64,000 bases of DNA from an uncultured Ignatzschineria sp. (GTDB taxonomy: Bacteria > Pseudomonadota > Gammaproteobacteria > Cardiobacteriales > Wohlfahrtiimonadaceae), in the NCBI GenBank assembly GCA_945639195.1, contig CALZEE010000003.1:1-64000 (forward strand), written 5' to 3'. Positions 55,535 to 64,000 of the stretch are shown here, piece after piece. Position 1 is the first letter of the stretch, and each line of letters opens with the position of its first letter. The position numbers and the translations under genes were made by a program. The notes beneath the pieces were generated by a model. That model was given only the letters and a program-made list of their open reading frames with translations. It did no database searches and was not told the DNA's origin.

Positions 55535-56425
55535 CTAAGGCTCTTTATAGAAGTTGTCTCGTGCGTGTTTTGCTCTTGCAAAGACTCTACGCATTGTCTC
55601 GCGATCTTCCTCTTCAAGCGCATGTCTTAAAAGGTCGATATTTTTCTGATAAGCGACTAATACTTCTAAAATTGATTCTCTATTTTGCAAACAGATATCT
55701 GCCCAAAGATCCGGATTAGAAGCGGAGATTCGCGTAAAATCTCTAAATCCACCGGCTGCAAAACGGAAGATTTCAGCTCTATCATCTAAGTTTGCAAGGG
55801 TATCTACTGTCGCATATGCCAATAGATGCGGAATATGAGAGGTTGCTGCTAATACTTGGTCATGATGCTTCACGCCCATCTCTTCTGTTTCTGAACCGGC
55901 CGCTTTCCACATCTCATGAATCGTACGAACCGCATCATGGCTATTCTCTAAATGCGGGATCACCAATGTTTTACGATTATCAAAGAGCGATTCAAAGGAG
56001 TTTTCTACCCCATGTTTTTCTGTTCCGGCAATTGGATGCGCAGGGACAAAGCGCTCAGGAAGATAGCCGATTTCCGCGATAATGCTCGCAAGTACCGAGC
56101 CCTTTGTAGAGCCCACATCACTCATCACCGCGTCTTCTTTTAAGTAGGGGATAATCTCTTTAACGATCTTCCCCATCGCAGTAATCGGCGTTGCTAAGAT
56201 AATAACATCTGCATTTTCAACGGCTTTAATGGGATCTGTATAGATCTCGTCAGCAACCCCTAATTCATAAGCTTTTTGTAATGCTTCCTCGTTTAGATCA
56301 TAGGCAATGATCGTTCCGACAGACTTATTACGTTTCAATGCGCGGGCGAGTGAGCCCCCAATGAGGCCAATCCCCATAATCACAATGCGCTCTTTAAAAA
56401 ATGGTTGTGAGAGTTCTATCTTCAT
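55535..56425 (-). CDS. tyrA: Prephenate dehydrogenase
   Basis: A 296-residue NAD(P)-dependent dehydrogenase of tyrosine synthesis (prephenate to 4-hydroxyphenylpyruvate). The Rossmann loop MGIGLIGGSLA (17-27) and the conserved DVGSTKGSVL and AHPIAGTEKHGV patterns, including the catalytic-site His of the latter, are present. It lacks a fused chorismate mutase domain, unlike E. coli TyrA. Arogenate as substrate is not excluded. Single gene. Confidence 0.9.
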   Translation of the reverse strand: MKIELSQPFFKERIVIMGIGLIGGSLARALKRNKSVGTIIAYDLNEEALQKAYELGVADEIYTDPIKAVENADVIILATPITAMGKIVKEIIPYLKEDAVMSDVGSTKGSVLASIIAEIGYLPERFVPAHPIAGTEKHGVENSFESLFDNRKTLVIPHLENSHDAVRTIHEMWKAAGSETEEMGVKHHDQVLAATSHIPHLLAYATVDTLANLDDRAEIFRFAAGGFRDFTRISASNPDLWADICLQNRESILEVLVAYQKNIDLLRHALEEEDRETMRRVFARAKHARDNFYKEP

Positions 56426-56674
56426 GACTCATTTATTCCTACAATTAATTAAATCTCATTAAAGCTCATTAAAGCCTATATCTATTAAATGTGACAAAAC
56501 CGCGTTCAATACTCAAGGTGTGTCTTATCGCTTTATCTTTTGATCATGCTTTACTGCAACGAATTATTCCGTTTTTTATCCCTTATTCTAGGGCTAAAAC
56601 CGCAATATAGCGTAGATTGCCCTCATGAGTTTAGCCGATTTAGCGCAAGGGTTCGATTCTTTTTTCGTATTTGC

Positions 56675-56704
56675 AAAAAACCGCTCATTTCTAAGCGGTT
56701 TTTC
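56675..56704 (-). terminator. Terminator after transaldolase
   Basis: AAAAACCGCTTAG pairs (minus strand) with a facing AGCGGTTTTTT, a short-loop stem flanked by A/T-runs, about 47 bases after the transaldolase stop. It could act both ways. The rest of 56426-56750 shows no gene. Confidence 0.88.
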
Positions 56705-56750
56705 AGGTTTTATCGCTTAAGCGATAAGCTTTATTCGCCTGTGCGATACC

Positions 56751-57839
56751 TTAAGCGCGTGCATTCTCAATCGTTGATAACAATGAATCAAATGCCGCAA
56801 CAAATTGCTCAACACCTGCCGTTTCAAGCGCCTTACAAATCTCATCAAGATCAATCCCTAAGGTATTTAACTCATCAAGACGTGCTTTTGCTAAATCCAT
56901 ATCATCTTCGATCAACGCATAAGGCGTAATACTATCCACTAAAAAGGCTTGATAGGTTTTTGGCGGAATCGTATTGACGGTATCTGCCCCCATGAGTTTA
57001 TGGACATAGAGCGTTTCAGGATAAGCAGGATCTTTAACCCCCGTCGAAGCCCATAGCAGACGCTGTGGTTGCATTCCTGCTTTTAAGAGGGCTTTTGAAC
57101 GATCACGGTCCATCTCAAAACGATAGTGTCCATAAGCCATTTTGGCATTATCAATCGCAATATGCCCTTTTAGATGAGGCGCAATTTCCGCTACTTTTTC
57201 ATCTACGACGCTATCAATTCTTGAAACAAAGAAACTTGCAACCGATGCGACATGATCAATCGCAAGCCCTGCTTTCACACGTGTTTCTAATCCTTTCAAG
57301 AAAGCTTCTAATACCGCTTTATAGCGTTTCACTGAGAAAATTAATGTCACATTGACATTAATCCCTTCCGCAATTAGGGCTTCAATCGCAGTGATTCCTG
57401 CTTTTGTTGCCGGTACTTTGATCATCAGATTAGGACGATTCACCTCTTCCCACAATGCTTTTGCTTCAATAATCGTGCTATTAGCATCATGTGCTAAATC
57501 AGGAGATACTTCTAAACTGACATAACCATCGCGGGTTTGCGTTTTTTCATAAGTGCCCATGAAGAGATCACACGCATTACGAATATCTTCAATCGCAAGT
57601 GTAAAGAAGAGTTCACGCGCAGAAAGATCATGATTTGCTTCATCTTTGATAACAGGAAGATACTCTTCACCGCCGGCAATCGCTTTCTCAAAGATTGCAG
57701 GATTTGACGTAATGCCAAGCAGTCCATCACGATAGATCATCTGTGCAACTTTACCGTCATCTCCAAGCATATTGCGTTCAATATTATCAAACCAAATACT
57801 TTGGCCGATCTCTGCAGCTTTACGAATATTTTCCATCAT
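56751..57839 (-). CDS. tal: Transaldolase (long, mycobacterial/cyanobacterial-type)
   Basis: Transaldolase of the pentose-phosphate pathway, moving a dihydroxyacetone unit between sugar phosphates. The 362 residues match the longer subtype (about 360-380). The Schiff-base Lys is K141 in NRPNLMIKVPATKAG; DGLLGITSNPAIFEKAI is the conserved N-terminal patch. Two adjacent ATGs (57839, 57836) follow GAGGG. Single gene. Confidence 0.92.
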   Translation of the reverse strand: MMENIRKAAEIGQSIWFDNIERNMLGDDGKVAQMIYRDGLLGITSNPAIFEKAIAGGEEYLPVIKDEANHDLSARELFFTLAIEDIRNACDLFMGTYEKTQTRDGYVSLEVSPDLAHDANSTIIEAKALWEEVNRPNLMIKVPATKAGITAIEALIAEGINVNVTLIFSVKRYKAVLEAFLKGLETRVKAGLAIDHVASVASFFVSRIDSVVDEKVAEIAPHLKGHIAIDNAKMAYGHYRFEMDRDRSKALLKAGMQPQRLLWASTGVKDPAYPETLYVHKLMGADTVNTIPPKTYQAFLVDSITPYALIEDDMDLAKARLDELNTLGIDLDEICKALETAGVEQFVAAFDSLLSTIENARA

Positions 57840-58011
57840 TTATTCCCTCGCGTGTATTAGTTCGATCTTCCCCTTGCCGATGACTCCTTTCGACAAGCAG
57901 CTTAAGATCAGGTCATTTCATCGTGTTCATAGCATTCCGCCATTAACGCGCTTAAGTTGAGCAATTGAGCCATATCAGTCCTTTTAATGCAAAGACTGAT
58001 ACTGTGATGCT

Positions 58012-59187
58012 TTATGGCTGAATTCGACTAGGGCGATAAAACCCGTGGTGATTCAGACGCTTCATTGTGCCCTTTGGTAACCAGATATCATAGTTACTCG
58101 GAATTTCTGAGCGATTTGTCGTGATATTACGTAACCATGAAGGATTAAGATCAATTAACAATCCGGCCGGCAATCCTGTTTCAGCAACTAAATTTTCAAG
58201 CGTCATCGGTACAGTGAGTTGAATTCCTTCTATCTGACTTTGAGCCATCTGATACTTAAATCCTGGGAAGTATTTATCAGGATTTGCCGCAATTTTTCGG
58301 GCAGCTAAAAACTCTGCATAGAAGTTACGTGATGCAAATTTAAAGGCTCCTTCACTATAGTTATAAACGACTTTTCCGATATTATTACCATAGCGCTCTT
58401 GAGCACGTATAGAGTGACCAACGCCGGCATTATACGCCGTAATAGCAAGTGGCCAGTAAGAGACGAGCTTGTAGTTATATGCCATTAATTTCGCGGCCCC
58501 TTGTGCAGAGTGGCGCGGGTCAAAGCGAGCATCGATAACGTTCGCACGCATTGGCATAAAGCTACGCGCCGTAGAGGGCATAAATTGCCACATCCCTGAT
58601 GCACCAACTTTTGAGCGAGCGCCTTTATTAAAGGAAGATTCTACATGCGGTAAATAAGCAATATCTTCTGGTAATCCTGCGCTTCTAAAGACCTTTTTGA
58701 AGTAAGGAATATACGCCTGACTTCTCTCTAGGCCTCTTCTAAATTCTGATTTAAGACCGCGCTGCCCACGAAGACGCTCTGATGCGCCAATTAAGGCTTC
58801 AGAACCCCCTGATTTAACAAGCATTCGCTTCAATCGTTCTTGATTTTTGGTGAGGGGTTGACGATGAGTGATCGATGCTTCAATTACCCTTAAATCTTCC
58901 TCAATGAGTTCAGAAATCGTATCCCATGCCCGGCGATCCCCTTGTTGAATCGGCGCGAGTTCATACACGACATCCATGTAACGATTGTCATGGAATGCCA
59001 CCAATGTGGTATCCCAGCGAGAATAGACATGCACCCAAAAGTTCACCATCGTCTCTATCGACTTTGGCTCATCGAAATTGCTTCTCGCTGCTTGTTTCGG
59101 ACCACTTGCACAGCCTGCAATGATCAACAAAACCAATACCGTGATAAAGAAACGCGGCATTTTTTTAATGTTCGTCAATAAACCCAT
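58012..59187 (-). CDS. Lipoprotein lytic transglycosylase (MltD-like)
   Basis: An envelope enzyme cleaving peptidoglycan to 1,6-anhydro sugars. The ATG at 59187 (GAGG upstream) gives a lipobox LLIIAGC around residue 26. An SLT domain carries the catalytic Glu in YLPHVESSFN near 184, with ASGMWQFMPSTAR and ITAYNAGVGHSIRAQERYG. The C-terminal tail has no clear LysM repeats, unlike E. coli MltD, so it may be a shorter MltD relative. A longer frame to 59250 is possible but unneeded. Confidence 0.87.
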   Translation of the reverse strand: MGLLTNIKKMPRFFITVLVLLIIAGCASGPKQAARSNFDEPKSIETMVNFWVHVYSRWDTTLVAFHDNRYMDVVYELAPIQQGDRRAWDTISELIEEDLRVIEASITHRQPLTKNQERLKRMLVKSGGSEALIGASERLRGQRGLKSEFRRGLERSQAYIPYFKKVFRSAGLPEDIAYLPHVESSFNKGARSKVGASGMWQFMPSTARSFMPMRANVIDARFDPRHSAQGAAKLMAYNYKLVSYWPLAITAYNAGVGHSIRAQERYGNNIGKVVYNYSEGAFKFASRNFYAEFLAARKIAANPDKYFPGFKYQMAQSQIEGIQLTVPMTLENLVAETGLPAGLLIDLNPSWLRNITTNRSEIPSNYDIWLPKGTMKRLNHHGFYRPSRIQP

Positions 59188-59519
59188 GGGTAAAACAACC
59201 TCTTTCTGATACGAATGCAATCCATGCCTTGTAAGAGAAAAAAGCCCCAAGTTCCGTCAAAACTAGGACTTTAAACATTACCGACACATGATATATACAA
59301 TATTGTCACGCGTGCGCGATCATCTTTCTAGATCATACGACGTCTGACTAATAACAATACTTCATTACAAGACTTCATTGATGACCCTACAATAAAAATG
59401 CCGGAGAGTCATCTAGATCTCTGTGATATTTTTACAAAATACAACCAAATAAATCACTAAGAGCGGCAGCGTCAATGGGGGAGTTCCGCCAAAGCGCTGC
59501 GCTTAGTGTTATTCAGCAA

Positions 59520-59551
59520 CTGATCACTCAATTAATCGATTGAGTGATCAG
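59520..59551. repeat. Perfect inverted repeat (13-bp arms) after argH
   Basis: CTGATCACTCAAT faces ATTGAGTGATCAG around a 6-base loop, 19 bases after the argH stop. There is no T-run on the minus strand, so it is a weak terminator or a processing/binding site. The rest of 59251-59569 shows no gene. Confidence 0.5.
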
Positions 59552-59569
59552 CACAACAGATTTAAATCA

Positions 59570-60952
59570 TTAGATAATCTGTTTAGCGCGCTCAATCGCT
59601 GCTAATACTTGATTTGGCGCAGTACCACCATGGTGGTTTCTTGCGGCAATCGAGCCTTCAAGTGTTAAGTACTCAAAGACATCACTGCCGATAAGATCTG
59701 AGAACTGTTGAAGTTCAGCCAATTCCATATCTGCTAAGTCACGCTCTGTATCCACACCTAAACGTACGGCATTACCGACAACTTCATGCGCATTTCTAAA
59801 TGGCATTCCTTTACGTACTAAGTAGTCCGCTAAGTCTGTTGCGGTTGAGAATCCAAGCTTCGTACGCGCATACATATTCGCTTTTTTGCTTGAAATTGCA
59901 GGAATCATATCCGCAAAGGCACGCACACAACCTAACACTGTATCCACGATATCAAAGAGGGGCTCTTTGTCTTCTTGGTTGTCTTTGTTATAGGCAAGCG
60001 GCTGGCTCTTCATCAATGTTAAGAGTGAGAAGAGATGTCCGTAAACGCGTCCTGTTTTACCACGTACGAGTTCTGGTACATCAGGGTTTTTCTTCTGCGG
60101 CATGATCGATGAACCTGTGCAGAAACGATCTGGAAGGTTAATAAAATCAAATGCCGGCGTTGCCCAGAGAACAAGCTCTTCAGAGAATCGTGAAAGATGC
60201 ATCGCAAGAATAGAGGCATCTGCCGCAAACTCAATCGCAAAGTCACGATCTGATACTGAATCTAAAGAGTTTTCTGAAGGCGCATCAAATCCGAGTAACT
60301 TCGCAGATAAATGACGATCAATCGGATAAGTGGTTCCTGCAAGTGCAGCTGCGCCTAATGGCGAAATATTGAGTCGTTTACGGCAATCTTGGAAACGTGC
60401 TCTATCGCGTTTGATCATCTCAAACCATGCCATTAAATGGTGGCCAAAAGTAATAGGCTGTGCCACTTGAAGATGCGTAAATCCAGGCATAATCGTATCA
60501 TGTTCTGTCGTTGCAACTTCCAAAATCCCCATTTGAAGACGCTTTAATTCTGCATCGATCAAATCAATTTGGTTACGAAGCCAGAGACGGATATCGGTTG
60601 CGACTTGGTCATTACGTGAACGACCTGTATGAAGACGCTTTCCGGCAATACCAATCTTCTCGGTTAAACTTGATTCGATATTCATATGAACGTCTTCAAG
60701 CTCGATTGACCAAGGGAATTGCCCTGCTTCGATCTCTGCTTTAACCGCTGCTAAACCATCTTTAATCAGTTTAAAGTCTTCTTCAGTTAAAATACCTTGG
60801 GTAAAGAGCATTTCAGCATGCGCAAGTGAGCCCGCGATATCTTCTGCGTACATACGCTGATCGAAATCTACTGATCCTGTAAATGCTTGCACAAACGCAT
60901 CAGTACTCTCTGAGAAACGTCCGCCCCACTGTTTATTGACTTTATTCGACAT
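59570..60952 (-). CDS. argH: Argininosuccinate lyase
   Basis: ArgH splits argininosuccinate to arginine and fumarate, last step of arginine synthesis. The 460 residues show the fumarase/aspartase signature [12 protein letters not shown] near 281 and the N-terminal [14 protein letters not shown]. The start overlaps the 3' end of the upstream ntrY-like gene by 11 bases, with AAGGAAAAG before the ATG, so it is probably co-transcribed with it. Confidence 0.95.
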   Translation of the reverse strand: MSNKVNKQWGGRFSESTDAFVQAFTGSVDFDQRMYAEDIAGSLAHAEMLFTQGILTEEDFKLIKDGLAAVKAEIEAGQFPWSIELEDVHMNIESSLTEKIGIAGKRLHTGRSRNDQVATDIRLWLRNQIDLIDAELKRLQMGILEVATTEHDTIMPGFTHLQVAQPITFGHHLMAWFEMIKRDRARFQDCRKRLNISPLGAAALAGTTYPIDRHLSAKLLGFDAPSENSLDSVSDRDFAIEFAADASILAMHLSRFSEELVLWATPAFDFINLPDRFCTGSSIMPQKKNPDVPELVRGKTGRVYGHLFSLLTLMKSQPLAYNKDNQEDKEPLFDIVDTVLGCVRAFADMIPAISSKKANMYARTKLGFSTATDLADYLVRKGMPFRNAHEVVGNAVRLGVDTERDLADMELAELQQFSDLIGSDVFEYLTLEGSIAARNHHGGTAPNQVLAAIERAKQII

Positions 60953-63134
60953 TGTCTTTTCCTTCTTCTATTTCTTGATAAATAGGTAACACTACTTCCA
61001 CTTGAGTCCCGACTCTCTCACGACCAGAATAGATCGCAATTTTGCCACTGTGCTCTTCTACGATTTTTTTAACGACGGATAATCCAAGCCCTGTTCCTTT
61101 CTCTTTAGTAGAAACATACGGCTCAAACATTCTATTGATCAGCGTTTCGTCAATTCCGCTGCCATTATCACTGACGGTTAAGACCAATGATTCTGCATCT
61201 TTTTCATGAAGCTCAACGCATACTTTACCATCTAAATTCTCTTTGTCTTCTTGGCATGCTTCTACTGCATTCTTAATAAGATTATGCAAAAGCTGGCGCA
61301 GACGGATCTCATCGCCATTTACAAAGAGTGTTTTACGGGGGCGTTGTAAGATCACTTCCACACCACGAATATAATCACTATAAAGGAAAGTAATCTCCTC
61401 GGACAATGCAGTAATATCGATCTTTTTCAGATTTAATTTTGGGGCTCTTGCATATTGGCTAAACGCATTTACCATCTGCTTCATGGCATTCACTTGCGTA
61501 ATAATCGTCTGTGTTGATTTTTCAAGCAGCGCTTGCTCATCTCCGGCAAGCTTTGATTTGAGCTTAAAGGAGAGGCGCTCTGCCGAGAGCTGAATCGGCG
61601 TTAAGGGGTTTTTAATCTCATGCGCCAAACGTCTTGCCACCTCGCCCCATGCAGCTTCTCGCTCTGAGTTAATCAGCGCAGTAATATCATCAAATACAAT
61701 GGCATAACCACTGGGCAAACTTCGATTCTCTAAAGGTTCAGAGATTCGCACAGAGAGAATTTGGGTAATCCCTTTCTCCACGCGCATCACTTCCAACCTG
61801 TCATCTTCATCTCCTTGCGCTTTTTTCTCCAAGTAATCATGGAGCGGTGCAAAGAAGAAGTGAAGAGTTTCATCAATTGTTTCTGAGTTATCTAAAATAA
61901 TTTTTTGCAGTAACGCTCGATCCGTCCCTAAAATAGAGAGCGCTGCTTCGTTAAAGGTTCGGATTTTCCCATGGTTATCCAGTACTAAAACACCAGATGA
62001 GAGATTCGCAAGAACCGCTTCTAAATAAGAGCGTTGTGCAAAGAGCAGTCGTTGAGACGCTTTTTCTGACTCATTTGATTGTCTGAGCTTCATGATCATT
62101 TCATTAAATGATTCTGTTAAGAAGCCAATCTCATCATTCGATTTCACCGCGATTTCTCGGTCAAAATTCCCCTCAGAAACGGCTTTAGAAGCAATCGATA
62201 ACCGGCGAATAGGGTTCACTAATCGGCGCGTGGCAAAGTAAGATCCTCCCAACGCTAATAATATCGCTAGCAAGGATACCAGCGTCAAGATCGCAATCAA
62301 CTGCCCTTTAAGGGATTCTTGTAAGGTTTTATACTGTTTATAGCTCTCTACTGAGCGCTGCGTTGATAGCCCTAACTCCGTATAGCGCGGCGGGATCTCA
62401 TAGATCGCTTGTACCACACGAGGTACATTAGAATCCACGCGAATAATGACGCGCACACGCAACTCATCATCCCCCACAGGCTCTAGCCAGACATAATCCA
62501 TATCATTAAAGACGCTCATCAGCACAATATCATTTGGCAATTCCGGCAAAGTAACCGTCGTATTGCTCGAACTCGTTGCTAAAATTCGTCCCCGATGATC
62601 AAAAACAGTTAAATCTAATGCATTCGCATCAAAGCGGAGATTCTCAAGTTCATAAGCTAAGTCTAACGAGCTCAAATCCCCCACGCGATTACCAATAGAT
62701 TGCGTAATTTCAAGGGCATCCAAACGTCTTGTTTCTAACGCGGATTGCGCTAATGTTAAGGCATCATCAAATCCTTGGTCGAGGGATTCATCAAACCAGC
62801 TATCAATCCCGCGTTGAATCATTAAGCCCGCAAACAGAAAGAGAATCACAATGGGCACCACAGAGAGCCCAGAGAAAAACATCATCATTCGGGCATTAAG
62901 ACGCGCGCCTAAACGCTTCTTGCGTACGCCCTGAAAGAGCTGCACCAAGAAGTAGATTACCAGCGACATCAGCGACAAATAACAGATTGCGCCGGCAATA
63001 ATAATCCATGTGTAATAACGAGAGTAGAGCTCCGCTGATTCAATCGAGCGGACCATAACCCCTAAAATAATCGTTAATAAGAGCGATAAAAGAAGAAAGA
63101 TCGCAAAAGCATGTTTACGAATATAGCTCATCAT
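60942..63134 (-). CDS. NtrY-like membrane sensor histidine kinase
   Basis: A sensor kinase of about 730 residues. N-terminal membrane segments ([21 protein letters not shown] and [16 protein letters not shown], plus two more to about 310) frame a periplasmic region; then HAMP, PAS, and the kinase core with H-box [32 protein letters not shown] and [13 protein letters not shown]. This H-box sequence is the NtrY signature. NtrY usually pairs with regulator NtrX encoded next; here argH follows instead, so the partner is elsewhere. The ATG 63134 overlaps the DUF4390 stop (ATGA). Stimulus unknown. Confidence 0.87.
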   Translation of the reverse strand: MMSYIRKHAFAIFLLLSLLLTIILGVMVRSIESAELYSRYYTWIIIAGAICYLSLMSLVIYFLVQLFQGVRKKRLGARLNARMMMFFSGLSVVPIVILFLFAGLMIQRGIDSWFDESLDQGFDDALTLAQSALETRRLDALEITQSIGNRVGDLSSLDLAYELENLRFDANALDLTVFDHRGRILATSSSNTTVTLPELPNDIVLMSVFNDMDYVWLEPVGDDELRVRVIIRVDSNVPRVVQAIYEIPPRYTELGLSTQRSVESYKQYKTLQESLKGQLIAILTLVSLLAILLALGGSYFATRRLVNPIRRLSIASKAVSEGNFDREIAVKSNDEIGFLTESFNEMIMKLRQSNESEKASQRLLFAQRSYLEAVLANLSSGVLVLDNHGKIRTFNEAALSILGTDRALLQKIILDNSETIDETLHFFFAPLHDYLEKKAQGDEDDRLEVMRVEKGITQILSVRISEPLENRSLPSGYAIVFDDITALINSEREAAWGEVARRLAHEIKNPLTPIQLSAERLSFKLKSKLAGDEQALLEKSTQTIITQVNAMKQMVNAFSQYARAPKLNLKKIDITALSEEITFLYSDYIRGVEVILQRPRKTLFVNGDEIRLRQLLHNLIKNAVEACQEDKENLDGKVCVELHEKDAESLVLTVSDNGSGIDETLINRMFEPYVSTKEKGTGLGLSVVKKIVEEHSGKIAIYSGRERVGTQVEVVLPIYQEIEEGKDNVE

Positions 63135-63766
63135 AATGTTAAATCCCACGTAAACCAGCTCGAATTAAGCCACCAATTAGAGGAGAGATAAGCAGGTATA
63201 CGCAGCGGCGTCGGTAGCGCTTCAATATCAAGCCATAACTTTGTACGCCCTTCATACTGCTCTAGCTTAATTCCCTCACTATCTTTTAAAGAAAAAGCAA
63301 TGCCTGTCGGTGTTGAAATCGAGAGGAGCGCCAAACTTAAAGTGGGATAACTATGTTGTTTCGTTGTCCCTAAATTACGAACGACAAATTGCTTTGATAA
63401 CCCATGATAAAAGAGTAAAAATCGGAGCTCTTTCTCATAATTATGCCGACTCCAAAACCCTTTCTCTCGCAGACGAATATCATAGACAAACGTTAAAGGA
63501 ATCCCATTTAAGAGCATCTGCTCTTGCTCTGAGCTCATCACGATTTTACTGTTAATCGCAAGTACCACATCTATAGCTTCCAAGGTACCACTTAGCAACG
63601 CCGCCGAGTCTCGGATCTTATTCTTTCCCGAACCCGATTGATAATACTCGCTCCGAACTTGCTCAATATCTAACGTTGATTGCTTCACCGCTGCAAAGCT
63701 TGGAGTAACCAACATCAACATTAATGCCGCTAGGATAAGTGCAAGATGGTCCGACAATACACGCAT
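63131..63766 (-). CDS. DUF4390-family secreted or periplasmic protein
   Basis: A protein of about 211 residues from ATG 63766, which gives a signal peptide (MRVLSDHLALILAALMLMLVTPSFA); the open frame reaches upstream to TTG 63928. The rest matches the usual DUF4390 pattern: a beta-rich domain with GIPLTFVYDIRLREKGFWSRH. These genes are commonly found just before ntrY-like kinases, and here the stop overlaps the kinase start. Role unknown. The start is not firmly supported by a ribosome site. Bases 63929-64000 show no further gene. Confidence 0.7.
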   Translation of the reverse strand: MRVLSDHLALILAALMLMLVTPSFAAVKQSTLDIEQVRSEYYQSGSGKNKIRDSAALLSGTLEAIDVVLAINSKIVMSSEQEQMLLNGIPLTFVYDIRLREKGFWSRHNYEKELRFLLFYHGLSKQFVVRNLGTTKQHSYPTLSLALLSISTPTGIAFSLKDSEGIKLEQYEGRTKLWLDIEALPTPLRIPAYLSSNWWLNSSWFTWDLTL

Positions 63767-64000
63767 GCTTGGCAATAATGCGCTACGCTTTATTGTCTTA
63801 TCGTGTTGAAAACCGCCTCTCTCAGCAATAAAAAAATGGCAAAAGCCTCCCAAAAAATGAACCTTCGCTTGTTGCGTTATCTCATTTTGCGAGTGACTCT
63901 GACCGATATTTTTCATTAAATGCTTCAATTCACGGTTTTCCTTAACGCATAATAAATATGCCCATCAATACCCGAAGATTAAGCGTCCACTTCTACTGCT

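Overview
The window looks like a chromosomal segment of a gammaproteobacterium of moderate GC. Gene content (artPIQM-type arginine transport, MidA, RhlB, RadA, ExbBD/TonB, TtrSR/TtrBCA, CsrB-like sRNAs) fits that class. The overall flavour recalls Cardiobacteriales relatives such as Ignatzschineria or Wohlfahrtiimonas, but that genus-level guess is inference and was not tested.

Positions 1-13932 are an accessory defence island. It looks AT-richer than the rest and nearly lacks the GCCGGCA motif that is common elsewhere. One co-directional run carries a half-size HsdS-like gene, hsdM, a two-TRD hsdS, then a tightly coupled trio (SIR2-domain protein, HerA-like ATPase, KAP P-loop NTPase), a decayed rhuM remnant, hsdR and a YgjP-type metallopeptidase. 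A Fic protein gene with its own repeat-rich promoter follows. The island stops next to the 3' end of a tRNA-Ser(GCU), a classical integration position. SIR2-HerA pairs are known anti-phage systems. The third KAP gene and the nesting inside a type I restriction operon make this the best candidate for a new variant system.

Positions 14560-30342 hold core and respiratory genes: artP-artJ-artQ-artM; an ATPase/Mth938 pair; two tandem minus-strand sRNA genes with about ten GGA motifs each (CsrB/RsmZ-like); the tetrathionate reductase operon ttrBCA with divergent ttrS-ttrR; and recQ. A triplicated intergenic repeat lies between recQ and midA.

Positions 30971-50308 hold midA, a small lipoprotein, rhlB, thioredoxin, prfB (with the programmed +1 frameshift), an MFS transporter, radA, a SotB-like MFS transporter, lemA and a TPM-domain protein. 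After these comes an iron-uptake operon (TonB-dependent receptor, tonB, exbB, exbD) behind two Fur-box-like sites, and a divergent MFS gene.

Positions 50470-63928 are all on the minus strand: a very long Sel1-repeat protein whose signal peptide is cut off by an in-frame stop, a DedA protein, a prephenate dehydrogenase, transaldolase, an MltD-like lytic transglycosylase, argH, an NtrY-like sensor kinase without an adjacent NtrX, and a DUF4390 protein. I saw no integrase, transposase, CRISPR array or rRNA. All coordinates and motif matches were read by eye; no database search was run.
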